Below are positions 31,219 through 38,442 of a stretch of DNA of 64,000 nt, piece by piece. Both the position numbers and the translations under genes were made by a program. The notes under the pieces are model-generated. The model had not been told where the DNA came from. It did not search any database and saw nothing but the letters and a program-made list of their open reading frames with translations. The stretch's first letter is position 1, and every line of letters starts with the position of its first letter. Source of the DNA: an uncultured Alphaproteobacteria bacterium (lineage in GTDB: Bacteria > Pseudomonadota > Alphaproteobacteria > HIMB59 > GCA-002718135); the NCBI GenBank assembly GCA_902623255.1, contig CACNSY010000004.1, positions 1 to 64,000 on the forward strand. The letters run 5' to 3'.

Positions 31219-31224
31219 TATAAT
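31219..31224 (+). promoter_or_regulatory. Probable -10 element of the tmRNA gene
   Basis: A perfect TATAAT at 31219-31224, seven bases before the GTTGC-GCAAC hairpin that likely opens the transcript. A second TATAAT is at 31203-31208. No good -35 is visible at the matching distance (TTTCAA at 31196-31201 is weak). Confidence 0.5.
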
Positions 31225-31230
31225 GAAATT

Positions 31231-31480
31231 GTTGCTTTGCAACTAAGATAATAAATGCTTTGTGCAATAAGTTATTCGGACCCGGGGGCGGTACCCGGCG
31301 TCTCCACCAATATGGGGACGAAATAGGTTTGACGGTAATTCAAAGACAAAGACTTTATCCGGTATTGTACCACCGTTATCGGGCTATTTTATAAACGCTA
31401 ACGATAATAGATTAGCACTTGCTGCCTAGGTTCTAGGTAAGCGCGGTTAGGGGCACCGAGCAACAGAACGCCCCACTTTT
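31231..31480 (+). ncRNA. ssrA: Transfer-messenger RNA, circularly permuted two-piece form
   Basis: The tRNA-like 3' part comes first: a T-arm region at about 31282-31298, then CGTCTCC (31299-31305), A, and an encoded CCA (31307-31309). After only four bases (ATAT) the 5' part begins with GGGGACG (31314-31320), which pairs over 7 bp (one G-U) with the upstream acceptor strand, followed by the conserved GAAATAGGTTTGACG. The tag frame runs 31397-31426, GCT AAC GAT AAT AGA TTA GCA CTT GCT GCC then TAG, giving ANDNRLALAA, with the LAA-type end recognised by ClpXP. A hairpin CCTAG/CTAGG spans the stop, and GGGGC/GCCCC (31450-31474) is a likely pseudoknot stem. This reversed order is the known alphaproteobacterial arrangement; processing yields separate acceptor and coding RNAs. 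The outer ends are approximate. Confidence 0.95.
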
Positions 31481-31523
31481 TAAATATTATCCAGTAATAT
31501 CAATAATTTTTATAGAAAACTCT

Positions 31524-31555
31524 CTACGAAGTTTAATAAGAAGTTACTACGAAGG
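31524..31555. repeat. TACGAAG-containing repeat, copy 1
   Basis: CTACGAAGTTT at 31524-31534, then AAGAAGTTAC, then a second TACGAAG at 31548-31554, all just after the tmRNA. The same units (TACGAAGTTT, TACGAAG, AAGAAGTTT) recur at 32192-32215 beyond the next gene. Significance unknown. Confidence 0.5.
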
Positions 31556-31619
31556 AAAATATATAATTTATTATTAGGTAATGTTAATTGTTAGATTTAT
31601 TTTAACAAATTAATTTATA

Positions 31620-32168
31620 ATGAATTATGAGTCTGAACTAACTGGTGGTAATCCAAATTCACTAGGTAATACAATAAAAGTTGTTGAACATGTCATTGTT
31701 AAAAAAAATAGAATTAATTCATTAATTAAGTGTTATTCAAGCAACGACCAAATAGTAAGATTAAGAACATCAAATGCTTTTAAAAGAATTTTTAGACAAA
31801 AACCAGAATGGTTTTTAGATTTTAAACATATTTTCTTAAACAAAATTTCAAAGATAAAACAACCTTCTGCACAATGGACCTGCGCTCAATTATTTTCAGA
31901 ATTAGTTAATCAATTAGAAAATAAAGAACAAAAAAAAGTAAAAAAAATTGTATCTGATTATCTTAATAATTCCAGTGATTGGATTGTTTTATGTCAATCA
32001 ATGAATGCTCTAATAACTTTCAATAAAATTGATAATAAAACAATAAAAGAAAATATAAAAATTATTAAAAAACTTTCAAAAGATAGGAGAAAGGCAGTTT
32101 CTAGACTAGCAAAAAAATTATTATCCTTAAATAAAGAATATAAAACTACGAATAACCCAAACAAGTAA
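31620..32168 (+). CDS. Hypothetical protein, HEAT/ARM-like helical repeat
   Basis: A 182-residue, Lys/Asn/Ile-rich protein without signal peptide or membrane segment. It has repeated amphipathic helix pairs: SNDQIVRLRTSNAFKRIF around residue 41 and DWIVLCQSMNALITFNKI around 130 both read like HEAT/ARM units with the usual Asn/Ala pattern, and the C-terminal helix DRRKAVSRLAKKLLSLNK completes a third. No catalytic motif is visible. There is no SD before the ATG at 31620; a second ATG two codons later is possible. It lies between the tmRNA and a rhodanese gene and is bracketed by short repeats (31524 and 32192). I do not recognise the family; a role in protein or nucleic-acid binding would be a guess. 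Confidence 0.65.
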   Translation: MNYESELTGGNPNSLGNTIKVVEHVIVKKNRINSLIKCYSSNDQIVRLRTSNAFKRIFRQKPEWFLDFKHIFLNKISKIKQPSAQWTCAQLFSELVNQLENKEQKKVKKIVSDYLNNSSDWIVLCQSMNALITFNKIDNKTIKENIKIIKKLSKDRRKAVSRLAKKLLSLNKEYKTTNNPNK

Positions 32169-32191
32169 TCCGATAAATAATGAAAATTTTT

Positions 32192-32215
32192 TACGAAGTT
32201 TCTACGAAGAAGTTT
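32192..32215. repeat. TACGAAG-containing repeat, copy 2
   Basis: TACGAAGTTTC at 32192-32202 followed at once by TACGAAG (32203-32209) and AAGAAGTTT, 24 bases after the HEAT-like gene. It matches copy 1 at 31524-31555 in three words with different spacing. Confidence 0.5.
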
Positions 32216-32250
32216 CCAAAAACCTATATTTTCTGTATATAATAAAATTA

Positions 32251-32272
32251 TGGTCGTTCTACAGAACGCCCG
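32251..32272. promoter_or_regulatory. Inverted repeat before the rhodanese gene
   Basis: GTTCT-AC-AGAAC with flanking G/C (CGTTCTACAGAACG, 32255-32268) forms a perfect inverted repeat 26 bases upstream of the rhodanese ATG. The right half, ACAGAACGCCC (32261-32271), is identical over 11 bases to the tmRNA coding piece at 31463-31473. It may be an operator or a leader hairpin; TATAAT-like sequence (ATATAATAAAATTA) lies just upstream. Confidence 0.4.
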
Positions 32273-32294
32273 ATATTAATGAGGTAAAGAAAAT

Positions 32295-32660
32295 ATGAAA
32301 AAATTTGAAGATTTGATGAGTGTAAAAAATGAAATTGAAAATATTTCTGCATCAGAAGCAAAAGAAAAAATCAATGATCCAAATGTACAATTCATTGATG
32401 TTAGGGATAAAGAAAGTTTTGCTAAAGGAACAATAGGAAATGCAATTCATTTGGATAGAGCTTTTCTTGAATTTTATTTGGCAGAAGGCAGTCCATTAGA
32501 AAATAAATTTTTCAAAGAAAACCCAGATAAAGAATATGTTGTATTTTGTGGTGTTGGAGGACAAGGAACTTTATCAACTAAAACAATGAAAGATATGGGT
32601 ATTAAAAATGTAAAGAATATTACTGGCGGTATGGCTGAATGGGAAAAATTAAAAAAATAA
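32295..32660 (+). CDS. Rhodanese-domain sulfurtransferase-like protein
   Basis: A 121-residue single-domain rhodanese. It has the DVRDKESFAKGTIGNAIHL region near residue 35 and the active-site loop CGVGGQGTLS with C85 as the persulfide-carrying cysteine, ending in the typical GGMAEW. The ATG has a good SD (GAGG at 32281-32284). The substrate and role (thiosulfate sulfurtransferase, sulfur relay or a sensor) cannot be told from the sequence. It is convergent with the cytochrome b561 gene 18 bases downstream. Confidence 0.88.
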   Translation: MKKFEDLMSVKNEIENISASEAKEKINDPNVQFIDVRDKESFAKGTIGNAIHLDRAFLEFYLAEGSPLENKFFKENPDKEYVVFCGVGGQGTLSTKTMKDMGIKNVKNITGGMAEWEKLKK

Positions 32661-32678
32661 TTTTATTAAACTAAAAAT

Positions 32679-33191
32679 TTATTTGGGGTTTTTTTCTTTC
32701 AAAAAAGGTACCATTGAGCTCCAAACACCATCCTTTTTTAAACGATGATAGGTTGCTGCAAAGATATGAATAATTATAAAACAATAAAGTAAACTAATGT
32801 TTAATTCGTGAAAAATAATAACAATATCAGTTATAATTGCATCTTTAAGCTCTATCCAAAATAAAAAACCAATCAATAATCCTGATAACACAGTACCTAT
32901 TAATAGAGCATACATACCGTTGTGAACAATTTGAGCAGCTAATTTTTGAGCTTTAGGAGTATCTTCAGGTAAGGATGTCTTTTGTGTTGTTTTCATATAA
33001 ATGAGACGAATTAATAGAAGAAACAGAAAAATTACTGCAAAAATAATTTCAAATCTAAAAAATGCTTTGTCTTCAAGTTGATTAATATCATCTACTTGCT
33101 TTGCTACACCATAAACAAATAAAAGAACAAAACCCCAATGAAATAATTTTGCTATTTTACTATATTGCGAATTATTTTTATCTAAACTCAT
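32679..33191 (-). CDS. Cytochrome b561 family membrane protein
   Basis: A 170-residue inner-membrane protein with four hydrophobic helices. The haem-ligating histidines are visible at the family positions: FHWGF in helix 1, VHNGMYALL in helix 2, and FHEL and HIFAATYHRL in helices 3 and 4. It would carry electrons from quinol to a periplasmic acceptor. It is divergent from sspB across a 48-base gap and shows no partner gene. Confidence 0.88.
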   Translation of the reverse strand: MSLDKNNSQYSKIAKLFHWGFVLLFVYGVAKQVDDINQLEDKAFFRFEIIFAVIFLFLLLIRLIYMKTTQKTSLPEDTPKAQKLAAQIVHNGMYALLIGTVLSGLLIGFLFWIELKDAIITDIVIIFHELNISLLYCFIIIHIFAATYHRLKKDGVWSSMVPFLKEKNPK

Positions 33192-33239
33192 AAATTTTGT
33201 TGCAATACTTTAAATATTTAATAAAAAAATAAAACTGAA

Positions 33240-33671
33240 ATGATTGAATATCAAAAAATACTAGATAAAAATATGCTAAATGTATTTAAAGATATTCTTA
33301 AAAATATTAAAGATAATGGATTATCAAATAATAATCATCTCTATATTACATTTTTAACGAATCATACAAACGTTGAATTACCTAATTGGTTAAAACAAAA
33401 ATATCCCCAAGAAATGACAATTATTATTCAATATGAATATTATGATTTAGAAATAAATAAAAATGATTTTTCTATTACACTGTCATTTGGTGATATTAAA
33501 ACAAACTTAAAAATTAATTATAATGCTATTGTTTCATTTGCAGATCCTACAGCTAATTTCGGTTTAATTTTGCAAAAAAGTAAAATTCAGAAGAAAGTAA
33601 ATAAAAAATTAGAAACCAATATATCAAAAAAGGATAATATAATTAATTTTTCAAATTATAAAAAAAATTAA
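33240..33671 (+). CDS. sspB: ClpXP adaptor SspB, alphaproteobacterial type
   Basis: A 143-residue adaptor that tethers tmRNA-tagged proteins to ClpXP. The core carries HLYITFLTN near residue 33, KYPQEMTIIIQYEYYDLEI near 69 and the FADPTANFGL block near 110, all hallmarks of the alpha-type SspB. After a variable linker the C-terminus, NIINFSNYKKN, fits the ClpX-binding tail pattern (hydrophobic pair, then an aromatic and basic end) of alphaproteobacterial SspB. The tmRNA that makes its substrates is only 1.8 kb away. It overlaps the convergent gpmA stop by four bases. Confidence 0.9.
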   Translation: MIEYQKILDKNMLNVFKDILKNIKDNGLSNNNHLYITFLTNHTNVELPNWLKQKYPQEMTIIIQYEYYDLEINKNDFSITLSFGDIKTNLKINYNAIVSFADPTANFGLILQKSKIQKKVNKKLETNISKKDNIINFSNYKKN

Positions 33672-34306
33672 TCTAAGTAATAATGTTCAATTAATTTACC
33701 ATTTTGGTAATCTAAACATAATGGACTGCCAGTTGGAAGTTCTATTGAAGATATTTCTTCAGGTTTGTACATACCAACTTTAATCATAATTGCTCTTAAG
33801 GAATTACCATGCGCTGCAATTAAAACATTTTTTTTATTTAGAATATAAGGTTCAATTGTTTCAGTAAAGTATGGCGAAACTCGGTCTACTACATCCTTAA
33901 GACTTTCTCCATTTGGAGGTGGTGTATCATAAGATCTTCTCCATATGTGAACTTGTTCTTTTCCAAATTTATCAGCAGTTTCAGCTTTATTTAAACCAAC
34001 TAAATCTCCATAATCCCTCTCATTCAGTTTTTGATCTTTTTCATAAATAAGTTTTCCATTTTTATGTAAATTTTCTATCTCTGATGCCTTTATAGCTATT
34101 TCTGCTGTTTTATTTGCCCTTTCTAAAACACTACTAAAAACTTTATCAATTTTTATATTATATTTTTTTAATAAATGTCCTGCATTATTAGCTTCATTAA
34201 TACCTTTTTCAGTTAATGGAACATCTTTCCAGCCAGTAAATCTATTTTCTAAATTCCACTGACTTTGACCATGTCTTAGTAAAACAAGTTTATTCATATG
34301 TTCCAT
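33668..34306 (-). CDS. gpmA: 2,3-bisphosphoglycerate-dependent phosphoglycerate mutase
   Basis: A 212-residue glycolytic mutase (3-phosphoglycerate to 2-phosphoglycerate). The phosphohistidine motif LLRHGQSQWN (H12) is at the N-terminus, FTGWKDVPLTEKG follows, then ERDYGDLVG, and the second catalytic His in AAHGNSLRA near residue 175. The ATG at 34304-34306 or the next at 34295-34297 (MNKLVLLRHG) could be used. It is divergent from fumC with just 32 bases between starts. Confidence 0.94.
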   Translation of the reverse strand: MEHMNKLVLLRHGQSQWNLENRFTGWKDVPLTEKGINEANNAGHLLKKYNIKIDKVFSSVLERANKTAEIAIKASEIENLHKNGKLIYEKDQKLNERDYGDLVGLNKAETADKFGKEQVHIWRRSYDTPPPNGESLKDVVDRVSPYFTETIEPYILNKKNVLIAAHGNSLRAIMIKVGMYKPEEISSIELPTGSPLCLDYQNGKLIEHYYLD

Positions 34307-34338
34307 ATAATATGTTATAAAGAGTTTGTTAATAAATA

Positions 34339-35724
34339 ATGGCTAATAAAAAAAGAATAGAATTTGATAGTTTAGGTTCCAAAAAAATTGATCAAAATAA
34401 ACTTTGGGGTGCACAAACTCAAAGATCCTTAGAAAATTTTAAAATTGGAAGTGAAAAAATACCATCAGAATTAATTATCGCATTGGGACAGCAAAAGAAA
34501 GCGGCTGCAGAAGCTAATATAGAACTTGGTGTTATAGATAAAAAATTGGGATTATTAATATCAAAAGCCTGCGATGATATTATTAATTTAAAACTTATTG
34601 AAGAGTTTCCATTATCAGTATGGCAAACTGGATCTGGAACTCAAACTAATATGAATGCAAATGAAGTAATTAGTAATCATATTATCAAAAAATTAAAAGG
34701 AAGAATTGGAAGTAAAAAACCTATTCATCCTAATGATCATGTAAATTTATCTCAATCATCAAATGATACCTTTCCAACAATAATGCATGTTGCAATTAAT
34801 GAGTTATCAATAAAAAATTTAATACCAACTCTTAAAGATCTAATAAAAGAATTTCAAAAAAAGAAAAAAACATTTCAGAATATAATTAAAATAGGAAGAA
34901 CTCATACTCAAGATGCAACGCCGATTACTTTAGGTGATGAATTTTCTGCATTTTGTACTCAATTACAAGCTTGTTTAAAAAGAATAGAAGTTGCAAAATC
35001 AGAATTAAAATATCTTGCTCAGGGTGGAACTGCTGTAGGCTCTGGAATCAATGCACCAAAAAAATTCGATAAAGTATTTTGTAAACATTTGAATAAACTT
35101 ACTAAGGATAATTATAAACCCTCTCAAAATAAATTTGAGTCTTTAGCTTCTCATGATCCACTAATTAATTTTTCAAATTCTTTAAAAACTTTATCAATTT
35201 CATTATTAAAAATAATAAATGATATAAGATTCTTGGCGTCTGGACCTAGATCAGGATTAGGAGAATTGATATTACCTGCAAATGAACCCGGATCATCAAT
35301 TATGCCTGGAAAGGTAAATCCAACACAAATTGAAGCTTTAAGCATGGTGTGTGTTCAAGTAATAGGAAATAGTACAACAGTGGATCTTGCTGGTTCAAAT
35401 GGTCATTTTCAACTTAATACATATAAACCTGTTATAGCCTTTAATATTATTCAGTCAGTAAACCTTCTAAGTGATGGTATCAAAAGCTTTAATAATAATT
35501 GCTTAAAAGGATTAAAAGCAAACAAAGAAATTATTGATAATCATTTAAATAACTCTTTAATGCTTGTTACTGCCTTAAACAATAGTATTGGATATGACAA
35601 TGCTGCAAAAATTGCAAAAAAAGCATTCACTGAAAACTTGAGTCTCAAAAAAGCAGCTTTGAAATTAAAATTAGTTTCTGAAAAAGATTTTGATAAAATA
35701 GTTGATCCAAAAAAAATGATCTAA
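34339..35724 (+). CDS. fumC: Fumarate hydratase, class II
   Basis: A 461-residue iron-independent fumarase of the TCA cycle. The substrate-binding blocks are TGSGTQTNMNANEVI near residue 97, NDHVNLSQSSND near 131 and the fumarase/aspartase signature GSSIMPGKVNPTQ near 318, whose flexible loop carries the catalytic serine. Length matches E. coli FumC. The stop abuts the convergent lpxC stop with no gap. Confidence 0.96.
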   Translation: MANKKRIEFDSLGSKKIDQNKLWGAQTQRSLENFKIGSEKIPSELIIALGQQKKAAAEANIELGVIDKKLGLLISKACDDIINLKLIEEFPLSVWQTGSGTQTNMNANEVISNHIIKKLKGRIGSKKPIHPNDHVNLSQSSNDTFPTIMHVAINELSIKNLIPTLKDLIKEFQKKKKTFQNIIKIGRTHTQDATPITLGDEFSAFCTQLQACLKRIEVAKSELKYLAQGGTAVGSGINAPKKFDKVFCKHLNKLTKDNYKPSQNKFESLASHDPLINFSNSLKTLSISLLKIINDIRFLASGPRSGLGELILPANEPGSSIMPGKVNPTQIEALSMVCVQVIGNSTTVDLAGSNGHFQLNTYKPVIAFNIIQSVNLLSDGIKSFNNNCLKGLKANKEIIDNHLNNSLMLVTALNNSIGYDNAAKIAKKAFTENLSLKKAALKLKLVSEKDFDKIVDPKKMI

Positions 35725-36597
35725 CTAAATATATTCGTAATTATTTTTATTAGCAAACAAAGATCTTAATAATAAGTTATTTAAATAATGGCCCGATTTA
35801 TTGCCTAGAAAATAACCTTGAATTGGTGCCCCTGCTAAATATAAATCTCCAATAGAGTCAAGAATTTTATGTCTTACAAACTCATCCTTAAAGCGTAAAC
35901 CATCTGAATTAAGTATTTTAGTCTCTCCAACAACCACAGCGTTATCTAAAGAACCTCCTAGTGCTAATCCATTTGATCTTAGCATATGAACATCTCTTTC
36001 AAATCCAAAAGTTCGGGCTGATGCAATATCAGTTTTATAGTTTCCATTTACTAATTGCAGCTGACAGCTTTGTTTACTGACAAATTTACTCGGAAAATCA
36101 ATTTCAAAATCAATTGAAAATTGATTATTCGGTTTTAATTCTACAGATGAGTCATCATTTTCAACTTTAATATTTTTTTTAACTTTTAAAATTTTTCTTT
36201 TTTTTCTCAAACTTTGAATAGAAGTTTTATCGATTAGATCAACAAACTTTATTGAACTTCCATCCATTATCGGCACTTCTGGACCATCAATTTCAATTTT
36301 AATATTGTCTATATGCAATCCAGACAAAGCACTCATTATATGCTCAATTGTTGAGACACTTGCATCATTTTGATTACTTATTGTTGTGCTTAATTTTGTA
36401 TTAGTTACATTTGACCATATAGCTTCAATGATGTTATTTTTATTAAGATCAGTTCGGATAAACTTTATTCCATAATCAGCTTCAGCAGGATAAAGTTTCA
36501 TAGTTACATTCAGGCCTGAATGCAATCCTATTCCATTTATAGATACGGGTTCAGCTATTGTTTGTTGACTATTAAAATTGTTTGATATGTCTATCAT
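35725..36597 (-). CDS. lpxC: UDP-3-O-acyl-N-acetylglucosamine deacetylase
   Basis: A 290-residue zinc enzyme for the committed step of lipid A synthesis, so the cell has an LPS outer membrane. Zinc ligands sit in TIEHIMSALSGLHIDN and in HKILDSIGD; the NGIGLHSG entry motif is near residue 21. It ends the division cluster after ftsZ, the classical order. A terminator-like hairpin directly precedes its ATG and there is no SD, so its expression is probably set apart from ftsZ. Confidence 0.95.
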   Translation of the reverse strand: MIDISNNFNSQQTIAEPVSINGIGLHSGLNVTMKLYPAEADYGIKFIRTDLNKNNIIEAIWSNVTNTKLSTTISNQNDASVSTIEHIMSALSGLHIDNIKIEIDGPEVPIMDGSSIKFVDLIDKTSIQSLRKKRKILKVKKNIKVENDDSSVELKPNNQFSIDFEIDFPSKFVSKQSCQLQLVNGNYKTDIASARTFGFERDVHMLRSNGLALGGSLDNAVVVGETKILNSDGLRFKDEFVRHKILDSIGDLYLAGAPIQGYFLGNKSGHYLNNLLLRSLFANKNNYEYI

Positions 36598-36600
36598 TTT

Positions 36601-36635
36601 AAAAAAAAACTACTGAAATCAGCAGTTTTTTTTTT
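36601..36635 (-). terminator. Hairpin with T tract between ftsZ and lpxC
   Basis: ACTACTG (36609-36615) pairs with CAGCAGT (36620-36626) with one mismatch, extended by A and T runs on both sides (nine A, ten T), giving a bidirectional intrinsic-terminator shape. Read in the direction of ftsZ transcription the U tract ends four bases before the lpxC ATG. Confidence 0.65.
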
Positions 36636-36701
36636 ATATATTTTTGACGTTTTTAACAACTAACCTAATATTTCAAAATATTGCAGATAATAGTTTATTT
36701 A

Positions 36702-38363
36702 CTAATTAGCCTGTCTTCTAAGGAAAGTTGGTATATCTAAAAGTTCTTCCTCTGTTTCCTGATTGAACTCATTATCTATTTCAGAAGATTCACTTTCTTC
36801 AGCACTGAATTCCTCTTTTTCAACGATGCCTAAGTTATTTTCTTCAGAATTGTTATCTTCATTAGACTCATTTTCTTCAATCTTTTCCTCTGAAGATGCA
36901 AAAATAGGCTCATTCTTTGTAAGAATATCATTTTCTGAAGCTATATCTTGAGATTTACTTTCAGTAGAAAGAGTATCAAATAAGCTTAATCTTCTTACAC
37001 TTGCCTCATTTGGTCTATCTATATCCAAAGATGAGCTTAATACTTCCTCAGAGATATTATCGATATTATCAGTTTCAATTTGATCTAAAGTTTCTGAAGT
37101 TTTGTTTTGAACAAATGCTTTATCATCAATATTTTCTTCTGAGCTTGAAATCTCTAATTGGTCTATATTTGATTGCTCATCTACATGAATATTATCAGAA
37201 TTTTGATTATTGAGTATTTGTTCATTTGCAGTCTCATTAATCTCTTCATATCGAATGCTCCCATCTTGTGAGGCATTTTCCTCCAATATAGTGCTTTCAG
37301 ACAATGAGTCAGACTTTTCTATATCCTGTTTGTAAATATCATTATTTATGCTTATTGGCGCAAAGTTTTCTATAGGTTTAGCTGATATATTATTATTTGC
37401 ATCAATACCTGTAGCTACGATACTTACTCTTACAACGCCTTCAAGTCTATCATCACAAGTAGTTCCATAGATAATATTTGCTTCTTCATCAATTTCTTGT
37501 TTTATTCTGTTTGCAGCCTCGTCGACTTCATACAATGTAATATCTTTGCCACCAGTAATATTAATTATTAGGCCTTTTGCACCTTTAAGGGAAACATCAT
37601 CAATTAATGGGTTTGCAATAGCTGCTTCAGCGGCTGCAATTGCTCTACCTTCACCCTGGGCCTCACCTGTGCCCATCATAGCTTTTCCCATTTCGGACAT
37701 AACAGTTTTGATATCTGAAAAATCTAAGTTTATCATTCCAGGTTGAACCATAAGGTCAGTTACACCACGAACTCCAGCATACAAAACATCATCTGCCATT
37801 TTAAAAGCATCAGAAAAAGTAGTTTTTTCATTGGCAATCCTAAATAGATTTTGATTTGGTATTGTTAGTAATGTATCAACATACTGTTGCAATTGTTCAA
37901 TTCCTTTCTCAGCTAACTTCATTCTTTGAGAGCCTTCAAAATGAAAAGGTTTAGTTACTACGCCAACAGTTAGTATTCCTTTTTCTCTAGCTAGTTTAGC
38001 AATTACTGGAGCAGCACCTGTGCCAGTACCGCCGCCCATTCCAGCGGCTATAAAAAGCATGTGACTACCTTCAAACTTTTCACTTAGATCTTGAATTGCT
38101 TCTTCTGCAGCTTGCCTTCCAATATCAGGTCTCATTCCTGCACCCAAACCTTTTGTACTATTTAACCCTAATTGAATTTTATTAGGACAACTAGAAATTT
38201 GTAAAGCTTGTGCATCCGTATTAGCTATTAGAAAATCTACACCTTCTAAATTAGCATTTATCATGTTGTTAACTGCATTTCCCCCAGATCCACCTACTCC
38301 TAAAACCGTTATTTTAGGATGTAAGTTTTGTGCTACATCTTGTATTGAAATATTGATAGTCAT
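36702..38363 (-). CDS. ftsZ: Cell division GTPase FtsZ
   Basis: A 553-residue tubulin homologue that forms the Z ring. The GTPase core (about residues 15-320) has GGGTGTG at 110-116 and the [11 protein letters not shown] synergy region near 210. Residues about 330-540 form an acidic, Ser/Glu/Asn/Asp-rich disordered linker that accounts for over a third of the protein, ending in the conserved DIPTFLRRQ peptide that binds FtsA. E. coli FtsZ is 383 residues; long linkers are usual in alphaproteobacteria. SD GGAG lies nine bases before the ATG. It has a 79-base upstream gap with an inverted repeat. Confidence 0.97.
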   Translation of the reverse strand: MTINISIQDVAQNLHPKITVLGVGGSGGNAVNNMINANLEGVDFLIANTDAQALQISSCPNKIQLGLNSTKGLGAGMRPDIGRQAAEEAIQDLSEKFEGSHMLFIAAGMGGGTGTGAAPVIAKLAREKGILTVGVVTKPFHFEGSQRMKLAEKGIEQLQQYVDTLLTIPNQNLFRIANEKTTFSDAFKMADDVLYAGVRGVTDLMVQPGMINLDFSDIKTVMSEMGKAMMGTGEAQGEGRAIAAAEAAIANPLIDDVSLKGAKGLIINITGGKDITLYEVDEAANRIKQEIDEEANIIYGTTCDDRLEGVVRVSIVATGIDANNNISAKPIENFAPISINNDIYKQDIEKSDSLSESTILEENASQDGSIRYEEINETANEQILNNQNSDNIHVDEQSNIDQLEISSSEENIDDKAFVQNKTSETLDQIETDNIDNISEEVLSSSLDIDRPNEASVRRLSLFDTLSTESKSQDIASENDILTKNEPIFASSEEKIEENESNEDNNSEENNLGIVEKEEFSAEESESSEIDNEFNQETEEELLDIPTFLRRQAN

Positions 38364-38393
38364 TGTAATCTCCGCCGTTTTAAATAGTTTTTA

Positions 38394-38414
38394 ACGATTT
38401 ATGTTCGAAATCGT
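38394..38414. promoter_or_regulatory. Inverted repeat upstream of ftsZ
   Basis: ACGATTT (38394-38400), a 7-base loop, and AAATCGT (38408-38414) form a perfect 7-bp inverted repeat about 30 bases upstream of the ftsZ ATG, inside the largest gap of the division cluster. It may be an operator, an mRNA hairpin or a weak terminator after ftsA. Confidence 0.4.
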
Positions 38415-38442
38415 CAATATAATTTACTACATATAGTATAAT

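Noticed and set aside
31275..31310. tRNA gene suggested by a T-arm and encoded CCA
   Set aside because: The acceptor strand pairs with GGGGACG downstream and there is no anticodon arm; it is the acceptor half of the permuted tmRNA.
31524..32215. CRISPR-like array from the TACGAAG words
   Set aside because: Units are short, irregularly spaced and few, with a coding gene between them.
38386..38397. CtrA site (TTAACCAT-like) upstream of ftsZ
   Set aside because: Only TTAACGAT with one mismatch and no second half-site at the required spacing; too weak in AT-rich DNA.
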